Assembly: GCA_009760855.2 (NCBI GenBank)
Contig: WPIO01000015.1
Coordinates: forward strand, 3,858,001 to 3,922,000
Length of the DNA: 64,000 nucleotides
Source of the DNA: Cristatella mucedo
Taxonomy: Eukaryota > Bryozoa > Phylactolaemata > Cristatellidae
Direction of reading: 5' to 3'
Shown here: piece after piece, positions 11,471-22,624 of the stretch
Layout of the letters: each line of letters starts with the position of its first letter
Numbering within the stretch: position 1 is the stretch's first letter
Notes under the pieces: model-generated
What the model saw: the letters and a program-made list of their open reading frames with translations, nothing else
Told to the model about the DNA's origin: nothing
The model's database searches: none
Position numbers and translations under genes: made by a program

Positions 11471-11938
11471 CTACTATGGTCGTAAAAATTGTATTTTTAA
11501 TTATGGCTGAGCACAGCCTTATTGTAGAAGGGGATATTGAAGTGGTAAAATATTGAAATGGTCCATCGGCCGTATTATTGCATCAGTAGAATATAATTGC
11601 TCGAGTATTACAGCGTATAATTACAGAATATTCCGTGCGTAGTGTGGTAGAGTTATAACTCATTTGTTTTCATTTTGGGGATTTTATGGCCCAGATGTCT
11701 TCATGTCCCATCAGAGTTTACGGTGCTGCTGCTGGTGGGCCATGGCGATTTATGGCGGGTAGTGTTAAGTAATAGCCCACGGAAGCTAGGTAGTTTCTAC
11801 TAGGATTCCGGGTGGGGTGGTCGCGTACTAGTCCGCTGCTGTGTCCGGGTGCAGAAACGTCTTTTTGAACCCGCCTCGGTGTTCTGTGTATTGCCGCGCA
11901 CGTGAGTTTTAGCAACTACTAAACTACAAGTTATTTCG

Positions 11939-11988
11939 GCGGCAGAGTGGCCCTCGTAAATAGGCGGCAGAGTGGCCCTCGTAAATAG
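11939..11988 (+). repeat. 25-bp perfect tandem duplication
   Basis: The 25-bp unit starting gcggcagagtggccctcgta is present twice without a mismatch, so it is probably recent. Confidence 0.95.
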
Positions 11989-12154
11989 ATGCTGCTGGAG
12001 TACTACCTCGTCGGGATAAGTTTTTAAGCTGGTTGCTTGACTCGGAGGGAAGGCTCACCGAGGCCTCCACCCGGCTACGTGGTGCGTATATGTTGTCGTA
12101 TTTCTTGCAAGCGTCGCATTCACGTTCATTAAGAGTCTTTCTAAAGCAGTGCAG

Positions 12155-12213
12155 AAACACCTTCATTAGGGCTGCAGGTAGCTCAGCTGCCTGCAGCCCT
12201 AATGAAGGTGTTT
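12155..12213. repeat. Perfect 24-bp-stem hairpin
   Basis: Arms at 12155-12178 and 12190-12213 are exact reverse complements (aaacaccttcattagggctg followed by cagg, and its complement). The 11-nt loop is tagctcagctg. A perfect 24-bp stem in an otherwise decayed region is notable; it could be a young insertion end, a small foldback, or a small-RNA precursor. Confidence 0.95.
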
Positions 12214-12239
12214 TGAAGCCCTGCAGGCGAGGTTAGGCT

Positions 12240-13230
12240 TCAGCGTCGAACTTGCAGAGTGCCAGGAAAGTGCAGGCAATGGTGCAGGAGCTGCCAGAGG
12301 CGGAGGCTCGTAAAATCGCAGCTACAGCGAGCAGATTGGGTAAAAGCTGATCGGACTGAAGAGGCCAACTGGATCGACGGGAAGCAGCCTCAACGATCGC
12401 CAAGAGCCGAGCGAAGAAGGTTTGCCAGGCAGCCGCTGTATGGCAGGAGAATACTGCTTAACAGGAAGCTATGGTTTGCCAGGCGGCGATGGCGTGCCAC
12501 GACGCGGCGGCAATGGGTGATAGAGATTTTCCGCGGCGGCCGGCAGCGAGACGGCGACAAGTGAGGCGACGGCTCGAGAGGCGGCGGCAGAGCCTGCGGA
12601 TGCAGCGTCCACGAGCAAGGCTGAGGCGTTGCGGCAAAGAGACGGCAGCATCCGGAAGAGAGACAACCGCACGCCGCCGTACGCCACGTTGCCGCACGCG
12701 GAAACCCGGCGCAGGCGATAAAGCCTGCGCAGGATAGAGAGTCAGCGCCCGCAGATGCGGTGGCGACCGCAGAAGCGTCTGCGGCAGGTCTGCGGACACA
12801 GCGGCTCCTTAAGAGGAGCGGCGGCGCTCGCAGAGGCGACTGCGCCCGCGGAGGTGGCGGCGGCAGTACCTGCACAGGCGTCAGCGTCCAGGATAGAGGT
12901 GGCTGTGCCCGCTAGAGCGGTAGAGGCGTCCGCCCTAGAGGTGGCCGTGTCATCTAGAGAGGCAATGTGTCCGCCAGAGAGGTGACCATGTCCTCCATAG
13001 AAGCTGTGGCGTCCACGAGACAGCTGGCTGTGTCCGCTAGAAAAGCTGTGACGTCTACCAGAGAAACCGTGGCGTTCGTCAGAGAGGTGGATGCGGCCGG
13101 GAGGGCACTGGTGGAAAGCAAGACAGCGAGTCGGTAGCCAGCTATTCGGCGATGGCGGTACTAGAGGAGACTGTAGCAAGAAGCGAAGCGTCAGCGTTGG
13201 GGGAAGTACGCAATGCACCCCATAAGGAGG
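12240..13230 (+). other. GC-rich, alanine/arginine-coding low-complexity region
   Basis: Strongly GC-rich compared with its flanks. On the plus strand at about 12755-13137 a near-continuous frame encodes alanine, valine, glutamate and serine repeats of the type VAVSARKAVTSTRE, with a stop at 12983-12985 and then reopening. The DNA shows loose ~30-bp periodicity (gtggccgtgtc, gctgtggcgtcc, gctgtgacgtct). Open frames on both strands follow from the base composition. No family is recognised. It may be a degraded repetitive exon or a retroelement Gag-like low-complexity domain; I cannot choose. Confidence 0.4.
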
Positions 13231-13559
13231 CAGTCATGTAGCTGAGAAGGGTAGAGCTTGCCTTCGTGAGAGGACGGCATGTACTGTTTAGCAGCCTACG
13301 GAGCCGGCTGTTTTACGGCTTGTGTAATATTATTGTGCTTTCGTGTTAGGCTTCGCTTTTGGCTTCAATAGAAGATCTAGTATGATTCAATTCTTTTTCC
13401 TGCACGTGTGACGTATGATCACTAGATCAAGGGGGCAGTTTTGCGTTCGTAACGTCGCCTTCACACTGAAGCGACGGCTCAGCATTGCGTGTAGTTCTGA
13501 ACGCACAGTACCCTTTATCTCTATACAAGCAATGCTGTGGGCAGCTTTTCTCTTTGCGT

Positions 13560-14330
13560 AATAGCAATTACAATAATAATGCTCTTGATAAAGCGCCCTC
13601 AGGGAAATCAATCCCTCTCTGAGCACTTTATATTTGCTGCAAAGGGAAACACGATTGAATGATGTGTGGTAAAATGCTTGATAAACAACATGAGCAACAT
13701 ATGAGTGACATGCATTGTTTTTCACGACCTCGACCCCGAGGTCGTGGGTTCGAATCCTGCGGTCGGAGATCCTTTATCGGCAGTGCAAGAGGTGGTGATA
13801 GCCGTAAAGGCTCTTCTATCGCTATAAAAAAGAGTCTGTTTAATCAGATAGTATTTTTTTTTATGCACAGGGTCAACATGCAAGTGTAACTAGTGGCAGC
13901 ATGCACAGTGTCAGCACGCATAAGCACATCAAAGACGAATCACAGGAACCCACTAAATTCTGTCCTAAACAGGTGTGTTTTTAAGTTCTTTTTAAATGTG
14001 GTACAAGTCAGGGGATGTTTTGACGCAAGTCGGGAGTGAGTTTCAGGCTTTGGGAGCATACGAAATAAATGCACGGTCTCCAAAGGATTTGAGGTCTTAC
14101 GAGGTATTGTTTAACTTTTAAATTCCGAAAAGCGGGTGGTACGACGCTTGGCCTGGTGGGGGAGTAGATCTGAGAGATAGGCTGGAGACAAAGAATGAAG
14201 TGACCTAAAAGTGAGTGACAAAACCTTGAAGTCGATCCGTTGCTTGACTGGCAGCCAGTGCAGGTCGGCGAGAAGTGGTGTGATGAGGCAACCTCGACGC
14301 TCACGACAGACAAGCTGAGTACTTACGAGT
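13560..14330 (-). mobile_element. LINE-A 3' fragment with SINE2 inside
   Basis: Minus strand. The 3' end at 13575-13645 (gataaagcgccctcagg...) and the RT C-terminal region at 14008-14330 (coding for LPVKQRIDFKVLSLTFRSLHS in one frame) are recognisable. A plus-strand SINE2 piece sits at 13714-13862. Confidence 0.87.
13714..13862 (+). mobile_element. SINE2, tRNA-derived, 5'-truncated
   Basis: Contains ttcacgacctcg...cgaggtcgtg, a 10-bp stem at the anticodon-arm position, then the B box gggttcgaatcctgc, the gatagccgtaaaggctcttc body and a T-rich tail. The A-box part is missing. Confidence 0.75.
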
Positions 14331-14547
14331 CTACGTGAAATATTCTGGAATAAAATACCCACGACGGCGCCTTCTGACCTTGACGGCGTACTGCTTTCTA
14401 TTTTTATGCGTGGCTTGACCCGCAAATAGGTGAGCTCGTATACCGCCATGGTGTGTCACCGTCCGGAGACGCACAGCGATAAGCGGACAGCCTGCGGCCG
14501 GGATCAGAACGGTATGTATCAATGAACAGCTGGAAACCGAGCGCCAG

Positions 14548-15060
14548 TATTTGCACGACCTCGAGAGGAACAGCTCGTCTCAGGGAAAGTACCCGCCAGA
14601 CAAAGGTTTGCCCAAAATGTGCGATATAGTAACTTCTACACAGTATAGACAAGCAGTTACTGGAGGCCAGAGCGTCTACAAAGAAAGCGCAGGCAGCAAA
14701 AGCAGGCACACAGCTGATCACTTGTCGGGGCCCTCGCCTGTTGCTCATGTCCGGAGGCTCTAGCAAGTGCAGATGGTGCCGGTAACATTTCAGACAGATA
14801 AAGGTCACACTGAATGTGAGCCGGCATTGAGTGGAAAAAACCCCCTGAAAAGACTTGCACGGATTCCGGAGGTCTTTGACATACTCGGAGCTCTTTAGGG
14901 CATACTTACCACTTCTGGGAACCTGCAACTAAACGGCCGTTATGTAGCTGCACTTGCGGATTCTTGCACCACAATTTCTAAGATTGAAGCTGAATACATC
15001 AATGCTTGGGGCTTGAGGATGAAGGTGTCCACCGTGACAGCAGCTGATCTAATCAAGGCT
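14548..15060 (+). pseudogene. Copia-type Pol remnant (RT end and RNase H)
   Basis: Plus strand. At about 14635 a frame reads TSTQYRQAVTGG, like the YRQAVG stretch near the end of copia reverse transcriptases. At about 14950-15010 another frame reads ALADSCTTISKIEAEYINA, matching the RNase H end (A-S-x-x-EAEY pattern) of Ty1/copia Pol. The interval has stops and frame changes. The element would have been an LTR retrotransposon copying its RNA in a cytoplasmic particle. No LTR is seen beside it. A 174-codon minus-strand frame across the same DNA is judged a shadow. Confidence 0.55.
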
Positions 15061-15369
15061 AAAATTCGCGATTCGATTCGAGACTCGAGTTGCGATTTCA
15101 CTTTCACTTCGAGGCTCCCGAAAGAGCGCGGTCAGTGTGTGGTGCCATAGGCTTATCGTATCCAGTAATATTAGCTGAAAAAGATTCCCTGAAAAAATTC
15201 ATCCCTGATTATAGACTGTAAGTATAGTGTGGCCAACATCGGAACTGAATGGTTAACTGCCAGAAGTCAGAAAGATTTTCGGACTACCAGGCCGCCGTTT
15301 CAGGAGGTTAAGACGGCTTCACCTAGATAACATCACGCTCACTTTGCCAGGCAGTGGAGGGCTGCCTCT
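15061..15369. other. No recognised feature
   Basis: Short sequence between the copia remnant and LINE-C. Nothing supported. Confidence 0.45.
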
Positions 15370-16222
15370 TGAACCCTGATTAAAAGGTTTCTGACATTCC
15401 ATTCTTTTAAAATGTGCTACCAGCTGCTTAGCGACAGTTTTTTCAATGACCTTTGACAAAAAAGTAAGAATAGAAACTAGGCCATATTTTGTAAGGACCT
15501 CTGTGTCTAATCCGGGCTTTTTAAGTATCGGTCTAGCAATTTCCGATTTGAAGAACTTAGGTACGACCCTTTTTCCGAAGAAGCCTTGTCATCTCGGTCA
15601 TGGCAGGGCTAAGTTGGTCTGACAGTGAAGACCACAGAGATGATGGTATAGGATCTTGAGGAGACGAGCTCTCAGTACTAGACATTATTAACATTATTAT
15701 AAGTAACTGCATCACCCGCAGAAACCAAAAGTCAAATCTTTTAAGGAAGCTCACAGGTTTCGATTCCACAATTTGTTTATTCGGAGGCACAATCGTGATT
15801 GCTTTAGTCGGATTGGGCTTTATGGAGGCATGAATGTGCACACATTTTTCATTAAAAAAGACCGAAACGTTTCCGCGGAGTCGTTAATATCTGGGAAGTC
15901 AGACCTCTCAGCATAATCCAGTAAATTCTTTACTGTCTTATAAATCTGTTTTGGGTCGAACTGGCATGACTTCGGGTGAAAAATGAAGCCCTGACTTTTT
16001 TAAGCTTCCGGCTGAAAACTCAAAGGAAGTCTTTGAAATTGACTACATCTTCATCAGACCACAATTTTTTAAAGCGTTCAAGCCTACGCTTAACAAGACA
16101 CAGTTTTTGAAGTTTTTTTGTAAATTGAAAGGAATCTCTACGACTCTGTACACTGAAAGAATGAACTGGAGCATGCTTGTCAAGAGCATTCCCAAGTGTC
16201 ATGTTCACTACATCCGTGAGGC
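15370..16222 (-). mobile_element. LINE-C fragment (linker and start of RT)
   Basis: A different LINE from A and B. From high to low coordinates the minus strand codes for LDKHAPVHSFSVQSRRD (endonuclease-RT linker, 16020-16208), then SPQDPIPSSLWSSL (about 15590-15680), then ILKKPGLDTEVLTKYGLVSI (RT fingers, near 15480). This order is the normal one for L2/CR1-like LINEs. It ends abruptly near 15370 inside the RT domain, so the catalytic part is missing. At 16222 it joins the truncated LINE-A. Confidence 0.7.
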
Positions 16223-16794
16223 CCCAAATTGCAGAGATTCTTCGGATGATCTTTGTCCACTCACATCAATACTCTGGAGTCTCCCACTCAGATAAGACCT
16301 GAAGTATTGCCATGCAGTGCCAGTGATGCTTAGGAGCAAAAGAAAGACTTGGCGATCGACAGAATCAAAAGCTGTCGAAAGATCGAGCAACACAAGCAGA
16401 GGGACTGGACTACCTAATTTTGCATTCCAAAGTAGGTCATTATACACTTGAAGTAATGCCGACTCTTTGGAGCGATTAGCTCTAAAACCAGACTGGACTT
16501 TAATAGCAAGACTTGAAGTTTCAATATACGAGTTTGGCTGGTCTACCACGACTCGTTTCAGTGCCTTTGATAGGAGCATGGGAGGCTGGGCGGAAGTTGC
16601 TCAAGTTCTCTTGGTCTGGTGGAGCTTTCTGGAGCAGTGGTCTGACTAGAGCCTTTTGAAACGTGCCTTGACCTGAAGCCAATGATATATTTATGATGCT
16701 AGTCATGCATGGCAGCAGTAGATCTACTGACTGTAGAAGCAGGGCATTGAGATTAGGGTCTAGAAGACCAGATGTCTTCTTTGATTGAGATAAA

Positions 16795-16978
16795 ATAAAT
16801 AAATCCTAGCTGATTAAACAGCCTCTTTTTGTATAGCGACAGAAGAGCCTTTACGGCTATCACCACCGCTTGTAGAGGCGATAAAGAATCGCCCACCGCA
16901 CGAATCGAACTCACGACCTCGATGCCGAGGTCGTGAAAGCAACCGCCTTACCTAGTGTGCCATCACGGCTCAGGACGA
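16795..16978 (-). mobile_element. SINE2, nearly complete
   Basis: The clearest copy. Read on the minus strand: gagccgtgatggcacactag (A-box region), the cacgacctcg/cgaggtcgtg stem, gagttcgattcgtgcggtgg (B box), agccgtaaaggctcttctgt, and the end gctgtttaatcagctagg followed by an AT-rich tail. Confidence 0.85.
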
Positions 16979-17094
16979 GTACTTGTGGCCTCCTTGAATG
17001 CAGACATTGAGGTGCAGCATGGAATTGAGGGGCATGATTCCAGAGGGCAGGGTGCTACAATTCTAGGGATGCCTCCCTGATCTTGTCTATCTTG

Positions 17095-17262
17095 AAAAAT
17101 AAATTAAAATGTTGGCTGATTTAACAGCCCCCTCCGTATAGCGACAGAAGAGCCTTTAGGTTAATTACCACCTCTTGCTGCATCAATAAAGAATAGTGTG
17201 CTGCAGGAATCGAACCTACGACCTCGGAAGCCTTATCTAGTGCCATCATGGCTCGACTAAGA
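17095..17262 (-). mobile_element. SINE2, second insertion
   Basis: Same family and orientation as the neighbouring copy, somewhat more diverged (ttaattaccacctcttgctg, caggaatcgaacctacg). Inserted only ~120 bp away from it in the same LINE-A. Confidence 0.8.
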
Positions 17263-17310
17263 AGCTAGAGAAGCAATCGGCTAGATCATCACAGGTTATA
17301 CACAAAATAA

Positions 17311-17930
17311 GGAGCTAACCTGGCAGCACCTAAGGAGATGGTTGATGGGCTACACCTAGACTCGTTACAGTATGTAACATTGACGTGGGCTTTGTCACCG
17401 AGTTGAACTCTACGGCTAGTACTTTTCTGATGTATCCTCTCTGTATCATATCCACAAAGTTATACGAATGATTTCGATTTGTTATAGTAAGGTATAGATG
17501 ATATGTGTTGCCATTTCACAATGATCGTTCGTTCGACAGAAAAATTGCACATGCTTCATCAAGCGAAGTGAAGATAAGTTAAAACTTAGTTGATTTGGTA
17601 GGCTTTCCGCCTTCACTTGGAGTACTTTCTACTGTGCACATCATGGTAATCATTTGATGGCTTTTCAGCTTATATGGGGTGCTTTGAAAGATATTTAGTT
17701 CTATTAAGGTACCAAGATATACTTCATTATTACTAATTTACGTAATGGCATAGTGTAGGGCAAAGGAATAGGTTTTGAAGAGCTTGATTTGCAATTTCCA
17801 GAAACCGGAGGCAAGTGGCTGTTAGGGACAATTGAAACCTACACTTAGATGGGGTTCGGCTGTAAACAACAAAGAAATCGAGTAACATGCACACAACACA
17901 GGTAACCATATGTGGATTAATACTACTACT
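17311..17930. other. No recognised feature
   Basis: AT-rich sequence. No supported gene or repeat. Confidence 0.5.
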
Positions 17931-18615
17931 ACTAATAATACATTTGATATAGTGCCCTCAGAGAACTCGATCTCTTTCTAGGCGCTTTACAATTGTTGCA
18001 AAGGAAGCACGATCAAATGGTTAGTGGTAGCATGCTCAATAAACATCAAGGATTGCATGGTTAGGGGTGATATGCACATTGTCAGTGTGCAAGTTTGTTT
18101 AGTGGCAGCATTCAGTGTCAGCATGCATAAGCACACAAGGACGAATCACAGGGACCCACTAAATGCTATGACAAATAGATGTGGTTTTAGTCTCTTTTAA
18201 AATGTGGACAAGTCAGATGTGATGCAAGTCGGGAGTGAGTTCCAGACTTTGGGAGCTTACGAGCTAAGGGCACGGTTTCCAAAGCATTTGAGATTTGTTC
18301 GAGGTACGGGTAAACACATAGATTCTATAAAGCAGGTGGTACGATCCTTAGCCTGGTGGGAGAGTAGATCTGATAGGTAGGCTGGAGACAAAGAATGGAG
18401 GGACCTAAAAGTGAGTGACATAAGTCGAGACGGGATGTCACATACACATGGACCAATTTAGATGTGGTATCACTGTCTAAACAAGCCTGAATTTTAGCGA
18501 TCTTACGCAGCTGAAAGTGGCAGACGACTGTAGAGCTGATGTGGTCGTCTAATGAAAGGTCACTTTGGAGCTTGACACCTAGTACAGATTTAACGGGAGA
18601 TATGTTGGCTAAGAA
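17931..18615 (-). mobile_element. LINE-A 3' fragment
   Basis: Minus strand, with the 3' end at 17935-18005 (gatatagtgccctcagag...) and RT C-terminal coding remains up to about 18610. Several internal deletions; no long open frame. Confidence 0.87.
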
Positions 18616-20800
18616 TCAACACTAGCATATTCGTGCAATCCTATCACAATAATTATCATCTCGCATTCACTCACCCATAACAAGTATTAGAGGCTTTTCA
18701 GCCTCCGAAAGTCAACTGCTTTGCTTCCACAAATAGTTTACAGCAATGCCTGTCAGGTAAGGAGGCTCTGATGGTGCATTTCCTCCACAAGTATACCTCT
18801 CTGCTCTGAGTCAGCAATAAGCACTGATCAGTAACAATATTGCAATCACAATGCTAAAGAAAAAGTCGGCTGACATTGCATGACGTCCACAACAGATTTT
18901 CGAAGGTGTCGGCCAACAGCCGACGAAGCCAGTAACGTCAACGAATAACGGCTTCATTACGTTATCCGTGCTCAACAATTTGCAACATCGGAGTACTACC
19001 CAAACTGGCAGAGAAACCCAAAATAAATGGTCATCACAATAAACTAAGAAACTGCAGCAGACGTTTTCAGAATTGCACGACAACCAATCTGTTCGGCAAT
19101 CCATAAACTCTGGGTGGGACTAAGTTGTATGGATGGAGCACAAATATGTTAGTTCCTATGGCCAATGCAAGATCAGAACCACACACGTTAAATGCATTTA
19201 TGTTTGTTGAATAGACAGGTTGCTGGGAGTATATACCTTTTAGCATTGCCTGCCTAAGCCTAGTCCAATCTGACTTAGAAAAAACCGATGGATATCCTCA
19301 CAATAGTTAAAAAGATTAGACAAGTACACAAGTGCTGTATTCCAAAGTAACAAATAAATTATCACTGCATACAGTTTATTTTGATACACTTCAGAGCAAT
19401 AAATATAACATTTATTCATACAAAAGCTTGTACGCGTAGGGCAGGGGGAACAAATGCGAATGTTACTGAAGTGGTATGACTGCACAAATAATGACAACTC
19501 ACAGTATCATCGCAATATCAGTAAGTACAAGGCCATCATTACACAACTTATGGAGACTCCGAAATGTAGTCTGGTTCCGATTACTGAGGCTACAACAAGA
19601 TGAAGTATCGTTAGCATCAATTGTATGGGTAAAAATGCAAGAGCACACAGAAACTTAGTAACGACTTTATTACGAAAAGACTTTCAAGTTCGAAGAATTA
19701 GGTATTTAGTGAAAAATATCGAGCAAATGTAGACCAAAGTTACATGCTAAGCATTCATTGCAAGTCCTCCTTAGTCTGGGCTAACATAAAATAAACGTAA
19801 AATATCGCAAGACAGATGCATGACCTCGAGGAACACAATAGAAGATCCCGAATTCCTACAATCTATGAACCAGCATTTGGTGCAAATGTAACAAAAGATT
19901 CATGACTGTGTTCACAAGTTCAAGCTTCCAACCATTGAACTACGATCAGGAGACGAAGCAATGGATAACCCGGGATCAAACAGCAGGTTCCTAAGGAGCA
20001 CTGGCTGACGGGAAACAAGTTCTTGTTCATGAGAAGAGTTAACTTGCCCGTGCATCAGTGGACTAGTACACCTTGCACTTACACACCTGCATTGCTGGTC
20101 TATCTGCCAGCACAGGCCAGAGCATAGCCGTTTGAGTTATGTGACATCGGTATCGTTCGCACCGGACTTTCTGCCTGTCTGTCGGCTTGAATGCATGCCA
20201 AACGTGTAGCTGCTTATCAGACCATCAGCAAAGGCATCTGCTATGTACAACTCAGCTACCATGTGCTCTGTTATCAGCAGTGCCTAAGCACATAGGGCGA
20301 CCCTGCGTTCGTCTGTCGAAACACTCCTCTGCAGCTCGGTCTCTGGGGGGGGGGGAGGCTGTGCAACTGCCTGAGCAGTGTTGGACACAGCTTATTGCAC
20401 CCTACCACGTACGTCCTCCAGCTCCCACGATGGAGCCCCCCTCCAGGTTGTTGGAGGGTTCTGCTGGCCAGCAATCCAGCAACGACCGAGGCTGATAAAG
20501 TTGCGGCCGACAGCTGACGTCCTTGTCGGGACAGCCCTAGGGGATGACTGAGAGCAACATCGCGACTAAGGCTGACAGTCTGGATGCACCCCGAGGTACT
20601 TGACCAGCTTTCCAGTGAGCCGGCAGCTTCAGCTAAACTAGCCAGATTATGGCTGATAACCACTATTCACGATTACGAAATAACCCACGGTGCTTACATC
20701 CGTCATAGACTTTAAAGGTATTCCAAAGCGACACAACCCAAAATGGCAGTATCAAGAAAGCAAAAAGATGTGCTCGGATTGAAGAGAAAATACATCCAAC
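18616..20800. other. No recognised gene
   Basis: Contains a 97-codon minus frame (18811-19104) ending in a hydrophobic stretch (FFFSIVIAILLLISAYC) and a GC-richer patch at 20190-20600 with open frames on both strands. Neither matches a family I know. It lies downstream of the Kish-B gene and could include 3' untranslated or intergenic sequence. Confidence 0.4.
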
Positions 20801-20804
20801 CTAC

Positions 20805-20905
20805 TGCATAGGTACCGAAAGCCGCTTAGACTTTAAGTGCACTATAGAAAACTTGCATGCAACACCCACTTAGTCTTTGTGGAGTTACAGACTGAGATAC
20901 ACAAA
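20805..20905 (+). mobile_element. LINE-B extreme 3' fragment
   Basis: About 100 bp with gtaccgaaagccgcttagac and ctttgtggagttacagactg, matching the end of LINE-B seen at 40810-40915 on the same strand. Confidence 0.8.
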
Positions 20906-22232
20906 ATACTACATATACAAATGCTCTCACCTTTATATCCATTAGAAAAAAATAACTATTCCTTTTTCTTCTACTTACTAAAGCCAAAGCCGAAGAGGAA
21001 GAAGCTACAGGCTCTAATAGTACTTATACTGTACGTTACGTCACATACATTATTACGATGTATAAGTAATAGATCGTCGAGCAGCTTGAGGTCAGCTGCA
21101 GATCACAGCTGTTCTCAAGCTCTTCTGCTGTAAACTGGAAAACTGGTTTGACAGCAAGTACTTCGGATATTCAGTTCCGGTTTAAATGCAGCACGGCAAA
21201 ATGAAGTATAGCCTAACAGCAGAATCACGATTCTAGCACCTTGCTAGCTTGCTAAAAATAGCTAAGTTGGCCTTTAACAGTAAGCCAAGTCACTGTGTAC
21301 GACAAGTCTTATCGCCGTGGGCTTCAGAGTGTTACAGTCCATTACCGGCTGCATTGTTTTTCTGGTTTGCCTGTACTATTTAGCCAAATTTTGACAGAAC
21401 ATCTGAATGCCAGTGGACTCCATGGATAATATGGACACAATTATCCAAGACCTCCAACACGAGGTTCACACTAGTTGGCACACAAAACGTAATTTGATTC
21501 AATATCCTGGATAAGCTGTCTGAGACGTGCACTTACACAAGTGAGTTGGAGCTAGAACCGTGCCACCGCATCGGGTGGTTACGTTTTGAGGCTGGTACTA
21601 ATCTTCAGCAATAGGAGGAAGCAGCATGAATAGCATACTCGAAATATGGCAATAATTCGGATGTAGTTCATATTTTGTCTTAAGAAGTGCAGCTTGTTTA
21701 AAATTGGTTGTCTTAAAAACAGAAACGTAACGCTTGGAAGCAATCCGGTATTTTATAATAAATTTTAAAACATCAAATTCCGCATGTAAGCTAGAGATAC
21801 ACCCGGCATAAACGACTTGGAAAATAAGAAGATAGTTGAAGTAGTAGCCATCGCCATAACAATGTGACTGAGGTCTAGAAGTAAGGCACACTATTCTACA
21901 AAAAATAGCATTTACTACCATGTCATGCGAAAAACGAATGTATTCGCACTTATTTGCTACAAACGTTGAATATTCATGCACAGGCAACAGATGGAATAGC
22001 AGGCTGGTGGACCCCGGCCTCTTCGTGGTCCGACTCAATAGTAGCCCAGAGGACGTTTCTGGTGGCATGCTCTTTCAGACTGTAATTGGCTACCTCAGAC
22101 ATGGTCAAGTTCGACTCCCTCCAAGGCTTACATGCCCTGGCCATACCTCTCATGAGCTGCATACAGACACACTTTATCTCAATATTCATCTCTGATACAC
22201 AAACAAGGCAGATCGCATTAGTACAAAGAAGG
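20906..22232. other. No recognised gene
   Basis: A minus-strand frame of 156 codons (21598-22068) has no recognisable domain. On the plus strand a short frame at about 21310-21400 ends in a hydrophobic segment (CIVFLVCLYYLAKF). Not supported as genes. Confidence 0.4.
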
Positions 22233-22240
22233 CTCAAGAG

Positions 22241-22405
22241 CAGTGATTCTCAACCTTCCTAATTGCTCCGGCCCTTTAATACAGTTCCTCATGTTGTGGC
22301 GACCCCAACCACAAAGTTATTGTGTGCAAAAAGTCTTAGGCGACCCCCTGTGAAAGGGTCGTTCGGCCCCCAAAGGGGTCGCGACTCACAGGTAGAGAAT
22401 CGCTG
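22241..22405 (+). mobile_element. SPIN-like hAT MITE with imperfect 8-bp target duplication
   Basis: A 165-bp element with imperfect terminal inverted repeats: cagtgattctcaacc at the left and gtagagaatcgctg at the right. Inside are ccctttaatacagttcctca, ttgtggcgaccccaac, tcttaggcgacccc and gtgaaagggtcgttcgg, then ccccaaaggggtcgcgac. These are hallmarks of the SPIN (SPace INvaders) family of hAT transposons. Flanks are ctcaagag (22233-22240) and ctctacag (22406-22413), 6 of 8 identical, and both are one or two changes from the hAT target pattern nTCTAGAn. The transposase gene is absent; it would have been moved by a full-length element elsewhere. Family assignment is from memory of the consensus and should be confirmed by alignment. 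Confidence 0.88.
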
Positions 22406-22624
22406 CTCTACAGCATACATATGTTAAAGAATTTGAGACTAAATTTTTAAAATAATATTGGAACCTGCACAAAGCCTACTACACTGAAATGTCACTGAAC
22501 TTCGGGGAGGGGGGAACCAATGCAGTCACGTGGACTTGAATGGCCCTAATGGGTAGCTCATGAAGCTAATGGAGACACTTCTATACGCAATTAGTTATTG
22601 GTATTCTGGACCATAAGCCAACTA

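Larger units (their letters stand above)
16223..17310 (-). mobile_element. LINE-A fragment interrupted by two SINE2 copies
   Basis: Minus strand. RT N-terminal part at 16208-16706, with [16 protein letters not shown] (motif A) preserved. Coding continues to higher coordinates at 16979-17094 and 17263-17310, recognisable by comparison with the plus-strand LINE-A at 35680-35840. SINE2 copies at 16795-16978 and 17095-17262 split it. At 16222 it is cut and followed by LINE-C. Confidence 0.82.

Noticed and set aside
12755-12985. Stand-alone alanine-rich protein gene
   Set aside because: Open frames occur on both strands because of GC richness; there is no start context, homology or splice evidence.
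14404-14928. 174-codon minus-strand frame
   Set aside because: No domain is visible, and the plus strand of the same stretch shows copia RT and RNase H motifs, so the minus frame is a shadow.
18811-19104. Hydrophobic end FFFSIVIAILLLISAYC as the last exon of Kish-B
   Set aside because: Does not align with the Kish C-terminus and has no good acceptor in phase. Kept only as an unrecognised frame.
21310-21400. Hydrophobic C-terminus CIVFLVCLYYLAKF as a Kish-like last exon
   Set aside because: It lies on the plus strand, opposite to exons 1 and 2.
21974-22237. Cytochrome b5-like start (NYSLKEHATRNVLWATIES)
   Set aside because: The resemblance is limited to a few residues; the haem-binding HPGG motif is absent and the frame overlaps the 5' flank of the SPIN-like element.
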